From Novosphingobium sp. 9U (GTDB lineage Bacteria > Pseudomonadota > Alphaproteobacteria > Sphingomonadales > Sphingomonadaceae): 64,000 bases of DNA. A program made the position numbers and the translations under genes. Position 1 is the stretch's first letter. The number at the start of each line of letters is the position of its first letter. The stretch is from assembly GCF_902506425.1 (NCBI RefSeq), contig NZ_LR732525.1:20371-84370 (forward strand), read 5' to 3'. Positions 26,276 to 34,065 of this stretch are shown here, piece after piece. The notes below the pieces were generated by a model, which saw nothing but the letters and a program-made list of their open reading frames with translations, was not told the DNA's origin and did not search any database.

Positions 26276-27082
26276 CTACAATCCCATTTCGCCCAGCGCG
26301 CCGCCGTCGACCTTGATGTCGCACCCACTGATGTAGCTGGCCGCTGGCGAGCACAGGAAATCGGCGACCGAGGCGATCTCGTCGCCCAAGCCCATGCGTT
26401 GCAAGGGCACGCGTTGCATCATCGCGCGCATCATCTCGCTGGCTTGTGCTTCGGCGCGGCTCATCGCGGTGTCGATGAAGCCCGGCGCGATCGAGACGAT
26501 GCGGGCACCGCGCTGGCCGAAGCGGACGGACTCCCTGGCGACCAGCTTCATCACGCCCAGCTTGGAGATCGGATAGGCGGCTTGCGGCGATTGCAGGTAC
26601 GCGGCGACTGCCTCGCGCCCGCCGCCGTCGACCATCGCCTTCACCGCTGCGATCATGTCCGGCGCCGGGATCATGTAGCCCGAGCTGGACGAGATCAGCA
26701 CCGCGCAAGCTCCCTTCGCCATGCGTGGGGCGAGCGCATCGACGAGGCGCTCGGTGGCGAAGTAGTTCACCTCCAGCACGCGTTCGCCATCGGCCATCGT
26801 CGGCGAGAGACCGGCGGTGTGCACCACGGCGGCGATGTCCTGGTCACCGACGCGCTCGAGGAGCTTGGCAGGGAAGTCGGGCGCGGAGAGATCACCCGCC
26901 AGCGTGGAGACCGGCGCACCCGATGGGGCCAGTTCGGCCGCAAGCGCGTCCAGCCGCTCCGCCGAGATGTCGCACAGGATCAGCGGCTGCCCCCGCTTTG
27001 CGAACCGCACGGCGGCCGGCCGACCCATGCCACCTGCCGCGCCGGTGATGATGATGGCGCCTTGCGGCTGAATGTCGGTCAT
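26276..27082 (-). CDS. SDR family oxidoreductase
   Basis: Short-chain dehydrogenase of 268 aa. TGAAGGMG is the cofactor loop, the Asp in LCDIS after beta-2 points to NAD(H), AGLSP replaces NNAG, and SSSSG with YPISK supplies the catalytic Ser, Tyr and Lys. A roughly 30-residue insert between Ser and Tyr resembles 3-alpha-hydroxysteroid dehydrogenase-type SDRs. The C-terminus has SGCDIKVDGG. Start ATG 27082 has GGAG 7 nt upstream. It is convergent to the PQQ dehydrogenase gene, with a 55-nt gap. Confidence 0.88.
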   Translation of the reverse strand: MTDIQPQGAIIITGAAGGMGRPAAVRFAKRGQPLILCDISAERLDALAAELAPSGAPVSTLAGDLSAPDFPAKLLERVGDQDIAAVVHTAGLSPTMADGERVLEVNYFATERLVDALAPRMAKGACAVLISSSSGYMIPAPDMIAAVKAMVDGGGREAVAAYLQSPQAAYPISKLGVMKLVARESVRFGQRGARIVSIAPGFIDTAMSRAEAQASEMMRAMMQRVPLQRMGLGDEIASVADFLCSPAASYISGCDIKVDGGALGEMGL

Positions 27083-27258
27083 CTGGCTCTCCGCGCTATT
27101 TGCAACGGCTTGCCATGACGCAAGGCGGAGAGACAAGTGTCGTCCGAGGCTCGACACGGGGCGGTTGCAGTATCCCGCCAGCTATCGCGGAGGCGTTTGC
27201 CCTCGAGCGTCAGGCATGGTGCAATCGGTTCCGGATCGAGCCCGGAGCGACCGGCCAA

Positions 27259-28080
27259 TCAGAACGCAGGTTCGTACCCAGGAGGCAGGTCGTTGATGTC
27301 GCTGGTGCCGCCGGCGACATGGATGCCGCACTCCACCTTGTCCCAACCCTTCCAGCGTCCCGAGCGCGGATCCTCTCCGGCAGCGACCTTGCTGGTGCAG
27401 GGCGAGCAACCGATCGAGGGATAGCCTTCGGCGACCAGCGGATGCGGCGGTAGATCGTGCTCGACCACATAGGCGGCAAGATCCTCGGCGGACCAGTCGA
27501 TCAGCGGGTTGATCTTCAGCCTGCCTTGCGCGTCTGTGGTATCGATTTCGAACCGGGGCAGCGCGGCGCGGGTCGAGGCCTGGAACGCCTTGCGGCCGGT
27601 GATCGTCGCATCGTAGCCGGCCAGGGCCTTGGCGAGCGGCTTGACCTTGCGGATCTCGCAGCAGCCATCCGGATCGTAGGACCAGCGCAGGCCGGTCTCG
27701 TCGCGCTTCGCGAGGTCTTCGGCGTCGGGCGTCAGGTTGCGCACGTTGGTCAGGCCGAGCCGCGCGATCAGCTCGTCGCGATAGGCCAGCGTCTCCGCGA
27801 AGTGCTTGCCGGTGTCGAGAAACAGCACGGGCACGTTCGGATCGATCCGGCTGACAACGTGCAGCAGCACGGCGCTCTCGGCGCCGAAGCTGGACACGAT
27901 CGCGACATCGCCCGCCATCTGCTCCTTGAGCAGCGTCTCCAGCATCTCGACCGTCTCGGTCCCGCGGAACAAGCGGTTCAGGCGAACGGCATCGGCTTCC
28001 TGGAACTTGGCCGAGGTGTCGATGCGGTCACGGACGCGGTCGGGCTGGACGTCAGCCTGGATGTCGAGGGCGTTGAACAT
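27259..28080 (-). CDS. cysH: Adenylylsulfate (APS)-type reductase
   Basis: Protein of 273 aa of the PAPS/APS reductase family. It has the SSFGAES nucleotide loop, the paired CCEIRK, then GCSPC, which are the CC...CxxC ligands of a [4Fe-4S] cluster. The catalytic ECGIH lies near the C-terminus. The cluster motif marks the APS-using branch rather than the cluster-free PAPS branch of E. coli. It reduces activated sulfate to sulfite for the neighbouring CysI. Start ATG 28080 (AAGGGA upstream) is preferred to GTG 28107. It follows DUF934 but is separated by 274 nt holding a dispersed repeat. Confidence 0.92.
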   Translation of the reverse strand: MFNALDIQADVQPDRVRDRIDTSAKFQEADAVRLNRLFRGTETVEMLETLLKEQMAGDVAIVSSFGAESAVLLHVVSRIDPNVPVLFLDTGKHFAETLAYRDELIARLGLTNVRNLTPDAEDLAKRDETGLRWSYDPDGCCEIRKVKPLAKALAGYDATITGRKAFQASTRAALPRFEIDTTDAQGRLKINPLIDWSAEDLAAYVVEHDLPPHPLVAEGYPSIGCSPCTSKVAAGEDPRSGRWKGWDKVECGIHVAGGTSDINDLPPGYEPAF

Positions 28081-28202
28081 GGCGGTAATCCCTTGTGCCA
28101 CGCTCACATGGGATTGGGGTGTCGCGGAGTCGACGAAGAAAAAGGACGAGGGGGTTTAGGGGAGTTTTCTGCGGTTTGGCGGTAGAGATTTGGCGATTGC
28201 CG

Positions 28203-28344
28203 AGATCCTCCCCTGCAAGGGGAGGGGGACCGCCGCCGCAGGCGTTGGTGGAGGGCGGTAACCCTCTCGGTCGTGCACTCGACTAGCGATGACACCCCTC
28301 CGTCACGCACTGCGTGCGCGCCACCTCCCCTTGCAGGGAGGATC
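28203..28344. repeat. Dispersed inverted-repeat element, copy 2
   Basis: Second copy of the element at 8375-8519: left end AGATCCTCCCCTGCAAGGGG, core ACACCCCTCCGTCACG, right end CCACCTCCCCTTGCAGGGAG. The middle differs from copy 1. It lies between the DUF934 and cysH genes inside the sulfate-reduction operon, where a long hairpin could reduce or separately control cysH expression. Confidence 0.78.
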
Positions 28345-28354
28345 AAGGGACAAC

Positions 28355-28786
28355 TCAACCCGCGTGGCGTTTGGCCCAGATCGGCTGGCGGCCGTCAGCC
28401 GTCGCCTGGTAGACGTTGTCCCAGCGGTCGAATGCGGCCTGTGCGTCCGCTTCGTTCAGCGGATGCTCGGGCGCGAAGGCGTCGAAGCCGCAGCGCTTCA
28501 GGTGGCTGAGCATGTCGATCACCACGTCGCCCACCGCGCGGATCTCACCGGTGAAGCCTGCCTCGCGCAGCACGCGCGCCGAGGAATAGCCGCGCCCGTC
28601 GGTCCAGGCGGGAAAGTTCACCTCGATCAGGCGCAGGCGGTCGAGGTGCGGCAGCAGTTCGCGCGCGTCGTCGCCCGGCTCCACGCGCACGGCGGTGGCG
28701 TTGGTCTGCTCGCCGAAGGAGTCCACGGTGACAGCCGGATCGGACACCGGTTCATCGTTGCGGAACCGGAACTGGACGTCAGACAT
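28355..28786 (-). CDS. DUF934 domain protein (sulfite reductase-associated)
   Basis: Protein of 143 aa. DUF934 motifs include LIEVNFPAWTDGRGYSSARVLRE-type text (about residues 52-75), GEIRAVGDVVIDML and CGFDAF, ending in AFDRWDNVYQ. It is a conserved companion of the sulfite/nitrite reductase in alpha- and betaproteobacteria; biochemical role unknown. It is 50 nt downstream of cysI on the same strand. Confidence 0.9.
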   Translation of the reverse strand: MSDVQFRFRNDEPVSDPAVTVDSFGEQTNATAVRVEPGDDARELLPHLDRLRLIEVNFPAWTDGRGYSSARVLREAGFTGEIRAVGDVVIDMLSHLKRCGFDAFAPEHPLNEADAQAAFDRWDNVYQATADGRQPIWAKRHAG

Positions 28787-28836
28787 GATGAACGACCTTC
28801 AAAGTGCGAACAGGATCGGGCCACGCAGCCGCAAGC

Positions 28837-30465
28837 TCAGCCATAAAGCGCCTCCTTGAACGGCGCCATGCCGATCCGGCGGTAGGTGTCCAGGAACCGC
28901 TCGTCGCCTTCGCGCTTCGCCAGGTAGACCTCGGTAGCTTTCTCGACCGCATCGACGATGCCGTCCTCGTCGAAGCCGGGCCCGGTGATCTGGCCGAGCG
29001 AGGTGTCCGCGCCTTCTGAGCCGCCGAGCAGGAGCTGGTAGTTCTCCTTGCCCTTACGATCGACCCCCAGGATGCCGATGTGGCCGGCGTGATGGTGGCC
29101 GCAGGCGTTGATGCAGCCCGAGATCTTCAGCTTCATCTCGCCGATCTCCTCCTGCTTCGCCACGAAGCGCTCGGAGATCTTCTGCGCGATCGGGATCGAG
29201 CGGGCATTGGCGAGGCTGCAATAGTCGAGGCCGGGGCAGGCGATGATGTCGCCGATCGTATCGAGGTTGGCCGTCGACAGGTCCGCCGCGTCGAGCTTCT
29301 GCCACAGCGTGTAAAGGTCGGCCTTGCGCACGTGCGGGAAGACGATGTTCTGCGCGTGGGTGACGCGCAGCTCATCAAAGGAGTAATCGCGCGCGAGGTC
29401 GGCCATGAGGCGGATCTGGTCGGCGGTGGCGTCGCCCGGAATGCCGCCGACGGGCTTCAAGCTGACGGTCGCGATCACGTAGCCAGCCTGCTTGTGCGCT
29501 TCGGTGTTGCGCTCCACCCAGAGGCGGAAATCGGGATCGGTCAGGTCCAGCTCGTCCGACAAGCCGGTGTCGAAAGCCGGATCGACGAAGTACTGCTTGA
29601 TCCGCTCCAGCTCCGCGATCGGCGGCTCAATGCCCTGGCTCAGAAGGTGCTGGAACTCTTCTTCGACTTGGCGGGTGTATTCTTCCTTGCCCAACTCGTG
29701 GACCAGGATCTTGATGCGCGCCTTGTACTTGTTGTCGCGCCGGCCGTAGCGGTTGTACACGCGCAGGCACGCCTCGGAGTAAGTGATCAGCTGGTCGAGC
29801 GGCACGAATTCGCGCACCATCGGCCCGATCATCGGCGTGCGGCCCATGCCGCCGCCAACGTAGAACTGCGCGCCGATCTCTCCGGCGGCATTGCGGACCA
29901 TCTGGATGCCGATGTCGTGCAGGCGCATCGCCGCACGGTCGGTGTCGCTGGCGATCACCGCGATCTTGAACTTGCGCGGCAGCGTCAGGAACTCGGGGTG
30001 GAAGCTCGACCACTGGCGCAGCAGCTCGGCATAGGGCCGCGGATCGATGATTTCGTCCGCGGCGGCGCCGGCGTACTGGTCCGAGCTGATATTGCGGATG
30101 CAGTTGCCGCTGGTCTGGATGGCATGCATCTCGACGCTGGCGAGATCGGCCAGGATCTGCGGCGTCTCTTCCAGCTTGATCCAGTTGTACTGGATGTTCT
30201 GGCGCGTGGTGAAGTGGCCATAGCCGCGGTCGTACTTGTCCGCGATGTCGCCGAGCATCCGCATCTGCGCGCTGCTCAGCGTGCCGTAGGGCACCGCGAC
30301 GCGCAGCATGTAGGCGTGCAGCTGCAGGTAGAGGCCGTTCTGCAGGCGCAAAGGGCGGAACTGGTCCTCCGTCAGCTCGCCGGTCAGGCGGCGGCGGACC
30401 TGGTCGCCGAACTCGGCAACGCGGGTGTCGACCATCTGCTGGTCGTATTGGTCGTACTTATACAT
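28837..30465 (-). CDS. cysI: Nitrite/sulfite reductase (assimilatory sulfite reductase hemoprotein)
   Basis: Protein of 542 aa with two ferredoxin-like half domains and two siroheme/[4Fe-4S]-binding halves. The cluster cysteines are in CPGLDYC and CINACGHH. Siroheme contacts include TTRQNIQ and TSGNCIRN. It reduces sulfite to sulfide in six electron steps. No CysJ flavoprotein is adjacent, so a ferredoxin or another reductase likely supplies electrons. ATG 30465 lies one base after the DUF2849 stop. The operon context (cobA for siroheme, cysH for sulfite) favours sulfite over nitrite as substrate. Confidence 0.93.
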   Translation of the reverse strand: MYKYDQYDQQMVDTRVAEFGDQVRRRLTGELTEDQFRPLRLQNGLYLQLHAYMLRVAVPYGTLSSAQMRMLGDIADKYDRGYGHFTTRQNIQYNWIKLEETPQILADLASVEMHAIQTSGNCIRNISSDQYAGAAADEIIDPRPYAELLRQWSSFHPEFLTLPRKFKIAVIASDTDRAAMRLHDIGIQMVRNAAGEIGAQFYVGGGMGRTPMIGPMVREFVPLDQLITYSEACLRVYNRYGRRDNKYKARIKILVHELGKEEYTRQVEEEFQHLLSQGIEPPIAELERIKQYFVDPAFDTGLSDELDLTDPDFRLWVERNTEAHKQAGYVIATVSLKPVGGIPGDATADQIRLMADLARDYSFDELRVTHAQNIVFPHVRKADLYTLWQKLDAADLSTANLDTIGDIIACPGLDYCSLANARSIPIAQKISERFVAKQEEIGEMKLKISGCINACGHHHAGHIGILGVDRKGKENYQLLLGGSEGADTSLGQITGPGFDEDGIVDAVEKATEVYLAKREGDERFLDTYRRIGMAPFKEALYG

Positions 30466-30466
30466 G

Positions 30467-30763
30467 TCAGATCACCCAGTTGAGGGCTGCCGGATCGGCG
30501 GGCTTGAGCGTCAGGTCGGGGCGCACCGTGGGGCCGAGCGCGCGAATGCGCTCCTTGATGTGCGCGGGGCGGACGCCCTCGGCGGTCTTCTCGCCATCGA
30601 CGACGTAGGCGGCGAAGACGTTCTGGGCGCCTTCCTCGCGCGCGATCAGCTGCGCGCCCTGGTCGGCGACATCGACCGCATCGTCGACATGGAGCGACCA
30701 GCCCTGGCCGTCCCACCAGATGACGGCGCCGCTCTTCAGGTCGTTGCCGGTCAGGATCTTCAC
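30467..30763 (-). CDS. DUF2849 domain protein
   Basis: Small protein of 98 aa starting KILTGNDLKSG and ending ALNWVI. The start is GTG 30763, with GGAGG 7 nt upstream. It overlaps the cobA stop by 4 nt (GTGA), and its own stop is one base before the cysI ATG. DUF2849 is nearly always found beside sulfite reductase in alphaproteobacteria; function unknown, possibly an accessory to the enzyme. Confidence 0.88.
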   Translation of the reverse strand: MKILTGNDLKSGAVIWWDGQGWSLHVDDAVDVADQGAQLIAREEGAQNVFAAYVVDGEKTAEGVRPAHIKERIRALGPTVRPDLTLKPADPAALNWVI

Positions 30764-31536
30764 TGTGCTGCCTCCAGCGCGACTGCGCGTAGGGTGGTGT
30801 CGGGCTCTGCAGTGACCTGGCCGATGACGATCAGCGCCGGACTGCGGACGCGCTGCCCCTGCACCAGGTCGGGCAATCCCGCAAGCGGTCCGCGCAAAAC
30901 GCGCATGTCGGAACGCGTGGCGTTCTCGATCACCGCGACCGGCGTTTCGGGTGCGAGCCCGTCGGCCATCAGCTTCTCGGCAATGAGCGGAGCGGTGGCG
31001 ACGCCCATGAAGATCACCAGCGTGCGGTCCTTGCCGGCCAGGCCAGCCCAGTCCTGCTCGGTCAGGCCCTTGCACTGGCCGGCGACGAAGGTGACGATCG
31101 AGGCGCTGTCGCGATGGGTGAGGGGAATCTGCGCGGATGCGGAGGCGCCCAGTGCGGAAGTGATTCCCGGCACGACCTGCACCGGCACGCCGGCGGCGCG
31201 GCAGGCCTCCGCCTCCTCGCCGCCGCGACCGAAGATGAAGGGGTCGCCGCCCTTGAGGCGCACGACGTCGTGACCGGCCAATGCCTCGCGCACGAGCAGG
31301 GCGTTGATCGCCTCCTGCTTCATGGTGTGATTGGAGCGTGCCTTGGCGACCGAGACCAGGCGGGCGCCGGAGCGCGTCATCGCCATGATCTCGGGCGAGA
31401 CCAGGCCATCGTGGACGATCAGCCCGGCCGACATGATCAGCCGCGCCGCGCGCAGGGTCAGGAGATCGGGATCGCCCGGTCCGGCGCCGACCAGGTGGAC
31501 GGTACCGATGCGGGACTCAGGGGAGAGGGCTTGCAT
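30760..31536 (-). CDS. cobA: Uroporphyrinogen-III C-methyltransferase
   Basis: SUMT of 258 aa. Motifs include VGAGPGDPDLLTLRA near the N-terminus, RLKGGDPFIFGRGGEEA in the middle, and PLTHRDSA. It makes precorrin-2 from uroporphyrinogen III with two S-adenosylmethionine. As the first gene of the sulfite reductase operon it supplies siroheme for CysI. The CysG-type oxidase/chelatase domain is absent, so another enzyme must finish siroheme. It overlaps DUF2849 by 4 nt. Confidence 0.92.
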   Translation of the reverse strand: MQALSPESRIGTVHLVGAGPGDPDLLTLRAARLIMSAGLIVHDGLVSPEIMAMTRSGARLVSVAKARSNHTMKQEAINALLVREALAGHDVVRLKGGDPFIFGRGGEEAEACRAAGVPVQVVPGITSALGASASAQIPLTHRDSASIVTFVAGQCKGLTEQDWAGLAGKDRTLVIFMGVATAPLIAEKLMADGLAPETPVAVIENATRSDMRVLRGPLAGLPDLVQGQRVRSPALIVIGQVTAEPDTTLRAVALEAAQ

Positions 31537-31618
31537 GGTGCGCCAAATGGCGGCGCGGGCTCGCCGAGGCCAGCCAGAATGGCTTAAGCGCTCGGTAGGT
31601 GGGCTTTATGCCGGTCAA

Positions 31619-31648
31619 CGTCGTCCCGGATCGGACCCGGGGACGACG
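31619..31648. repeat. GC-rich palindrome, possible infC terminator
   Basis: CGTCGTCCC and GGGACGACG (arms) flank a GC-rich loop. The unit is related to the palindrome at 3135-3160. It lies 9 nt downstream of the infC stop on the minus strand and may act as a terminator. Confidence 0.5.
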
Positions 31649-31657
31649 CCGGCCTTC

Positions 31658-32200
31658 TTACTTCGGCGAAAGCACCATCAGCATCTGGCGGCCTTCCATA
31701 CGCGGGTAGGCTTCGACCTTTGCCACTTCGGCGACGTCTGCCTGCACGCGGCGCAGCAGGTCCATGCCCAGCTGCTGGTGCGACAGCTCGCGACCACGGA
31801 AGCGCAGGGTGACCTTCACCTTGTCGCCATCGTCGATGAAGCGGGCGACGTTGCGCATCTTCACGTCGTAATCGTGATCGTCGATGTTGGGACGCATCTT
31901 GATCTCTTTGATTTCCTGCGTCTTCTGCGACTTGCGCGCCAGGTTGGCCTTCTTCTGCGCTTCGTAGCGGAACTTGCCGACGTCCAGGAACTTGCAGACC
32001 GGCGGGTCAGCGTTGGGGGAGACCTCCACCAGGTCTAGGCCGACTTCAGCGGCCTGCGCGATCGCCTCGCGCGTGTACATGACGCCCAGGTTCTCTCCGT
32101 TTTCGTCGATCACGCGGACTTTGTCTGACTGGATCAGATTGTTGTAGCGCGGTCCGCTCTTGACCGGTGGCGTCATCATGCGCCGGGGTGGGGGTGCTAT
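31658..32200 (-). CDS. infC: Translation initiation factor IF-3
   Basis: IF-3 of 180 aa, the same length as the E. coli protein, if translation begins at ATA 32200. AGGAG at 32212-32208 is 7 nt upstream of this ATA. The first ATG codons (32179 and 32176) have no Shine-Dalgarno and would remove the N-terminal APPPRR segment. Motifs: [38 protein letters not shown], and the C-domain RFRGRE. IF-3 prevents subunit joining and checks the start codon, and in E. coli it represses its own mRNA through an AUU start. An AUA start here would allow the same autoregulation. Confidence 0.92.
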   Translation of the reverse strand: MAPPPRRMMTPPVKSGPRYNNLIQSDKVRVIDENGENLGVMYTREAIAQAAEVGLDLVEVSPNADPPVCKFLDVGKFRYEAQKKANLARKSQKTQEIKEIKMRPNIDDHDYDVKMRNVARFIDDGDKVKVTLRFRGRELSHQQLGMDLLRRVQADVAEVAKVEAYPRMEGRQMLMVLSPK

Positions 32201-32341
32201 ATGCGTTCTCCTGAGTCGTTCGTAGGTATGGCGATTATGCGCGGCCAATAATGCGAATCGGCCGCTCAAGCAAAGCGCGAAATGGCGCAGCTATCGCAGC
32301 GCCTGCATTTCGTCGGCTTTACTGACCCGGGATATGGGTAC

Positions 32342-33043
32342 TCACGCAGCCGCGCGCCAGAGGGGATACTGCAGCAAACGCCCGCGTGCCGGCAAGATCG
32401 CGTCGATCGCGCTGGCCGGCTGCATCGCCGCCAGGATCTCGGTGGAGGCCGCGTTCATGCCGCCCGTGAGCGCGCCGAATGCGGGCAGGATGATGCGCCT
32501 TTCGCTCGCCACCGCGCAGGCGCGCGCAATGCGCCGACCACGTGCCGCGACCACCAGCTTGGGGTGGAAGTGCCCCGAGAGTTCGGGCGCAGTCTCGCCC
32601 GCGCGCGCCTTGTGGCGCAGGATCAGGCCGGCGACCGCAGCTTCGGCGACGACCTCACCGCCGGCATCCTTTTCCAGCGAGGGATCGTGGTTGCCGACGA
32701 TCCACACCCACTCCACCGCGCGGGTGAGCGCCGCCAGCATGCCCGCTGCGTGAGGTTCAAGTCGGCCAACGCCGCTGTCGTCGTGAAAGTTGTCGCCCAG
32801 CGCGAAGACACGGCGCGCGCCGGTCTCGCGGATGGCGAGGGCCAGGCGTTCCAGGGTCTCCCGGCTGTCGTAAGGTGGCAGCATCTGGCCTGAACGGGCA
32901 TAGAAGCTCGCCTTTTCGAGGTGCAGGTCGGCCACCAGCAGCGCCTGCTCGCGCGGCCAGTAGAGCGCACCGCCACCGCCGCGGCCGCTCGAGGTGGCGC
33001 CCACCAGGCGCAACTCCTCACCACAGAACGAAAAGGGAACCAT
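32342..33043 (-). CDS. pdeM: Ligase-associated DNA damage response endonuclease PdeM
   Basis: Calcineurin-like phosphoesterase of 233 aa. Metal-ligand motifs are LLVADLHLEK, ALGDNFHDD, IVGNHDP and LSGHFHPK. This size and the LYWPREQALLVADLHLEKASFYAR-type N-terminus (split over about residues 29-52) fit the PdeM family found with DNA ligase and LigD-type helicase genes; those partners are not in this window. Start ATG 33043 has AAGGGCGG upstream. It diverges from hemF. Confidence 0.83.
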   Translation of the reverse strand: MVPFSFCGEELRLVGATSSGRGGGGALYWPREQALLVADLHLEKASFYARSGQMLPPYDSRETLERLALAIRETGARRVFALGDNFHDDSGVGRLEPHAAGMLAALTRAVEWVWIVGNHDPSLEKDAGGEVVAEAAVAGLILRHKARAGETAPELSGHFHPKLVVAARGRRIARACAVASERRIILPAFGALTGGMNAASTEILAAMQPASAIDAILPARGRLLQYPLWRAAA

Positions 33044-33087
33044 GTGCCGCCCTTGCCGCAAGCCCCGCGATTTGGCAAGCCGCCGAA

Positions 33088-33963
33088 ATGACAGATATTG
33101 CAACCGACTGGACACCGTTCACCCAACGCGCCCGCACCTGGTTCGAGCACTTGCGCGACGCGATTTGTGCCGAGTTCGAGGCTATCGAGCGCGAGATGGG
33201 CAGCCAGGCCGCCTTCGCCTACACGCCGTGGAAGCGGCAAGCCCTGGAAGGCGAGAGCGGCGACACCGGCGGTGGCACCCGCGCGGTGATGAAGGGCAAG
33301 GTGTTCGAGAAGGTCGGCGTCAACGTCTCGACCGTCGCGGGCGGGCTGGCGAAGGACTTTGCCGGTACCATCAACGGTGCCAGTGCCGATAACAATGCCT
33401 TCACCGCCACCGGCATCAGCCTGGTCGCACACATGAGCAATCCGCATGTGCCCGCCGTGCACATGAACACGCGCTTTTTGACGACCACCAAGGCATGGTT
33501 CGGTGGCGGCGCCGACCTCAATCCGCCGCTGCCCTACGACGACGACACGGCCGAGTTCCACGCCGCGTTCAAGGCCGCGTGCGACGGCTTCGCGCCCGAC
33601 GCCTACACACGCTACAAGGCGTGGGCGGACGAGTACTTCTTCATCCCGCACCGCAACGTGCACCGCGGGGTCGGCGGCATCTTCTACGACCACCTCGAGT
33701 GCACCGACGAGCAGGTCTGGGAAGCGAACTTCGCCTTCACCAAGGCCGTGGGTGAGGCGTTCCTGTCCGTGTTTCCGCGGATCGTGCGGCGTCGCCTGGG
33801 CTTGCCCTGGAGCACGGCGGACAAAGCGCAGCAGCTGGAATGGCGCGGCCGTTATGCCGAGTTCAACCTGGTCTACGACCGGGGCACGCTGTTCGGCCTC
33901 AAGACCGGTGGCAACATCGATGCCATCCTGATGAGCCTGCCGCCCGAAGCGACCTGGAGCTGA
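33088..33963 (+). CDS. hemF: Oxygen-dependent coproporphyrinogen-III oxidase
   Basis: Protein of 291 aa, close to the E. coli enzyme. It decarboxylates coproporphyrinogen III to protoporphyrinogen IX with oxygen. Motifs seen: GGGTRAVMKGKVFEK-like stretch, HMSNPHVPAVHMNTRF, WFGGGADLNP, HRNVHRGVGGIFYD and EFNLVYDRGTLFGLKTGGN (each a known family block). Start ATG 33088. Only 44 nt separate it from the divergent pdeM start, so promoters are tight or overlapping. Confidence 0.95.
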   Translation: MTDIATDWTPFTQRARTWFEHLRDAICAEFEAIEREMGSQAAFAYTPWKRQALEGESGDTGGGTRAVMKGKVFEKVGVNVSTVAGGLAKDFAGTINGASADNNAFTATGISLVAHMSNPHVPAVHMNTRFLTTTKAWFGGGADLNPPLPYDDDTAEFHAAFKAACDGFAPDAYTRYKAWADEYFFIPHRNVHRGVGGIFYDHLECTDEQVWEANFAFTKAVGEAFLSVFPRIVRRRLGLPWSTADKAQQLEWRGRYAEFNLVYDRGTLFGLKTGGNIDAILMSLPPEATWS

Positions 33964-34065
33964 GGCGAGAGGCTTTCTGCGGTGCGACGCTCGGGCCTGC
34001 CGTGACATGGCACCGCACCTTTCCCCTTGCCGCGGCGGGGAAAATCGCCACATGGTCGGCCCGGA

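Noticed and set aside
29080..30483. Plus-strand open frame across cysI
   Set aside because: A shadow of cysI; the minus strand has complete siroheme and cluster motifs.
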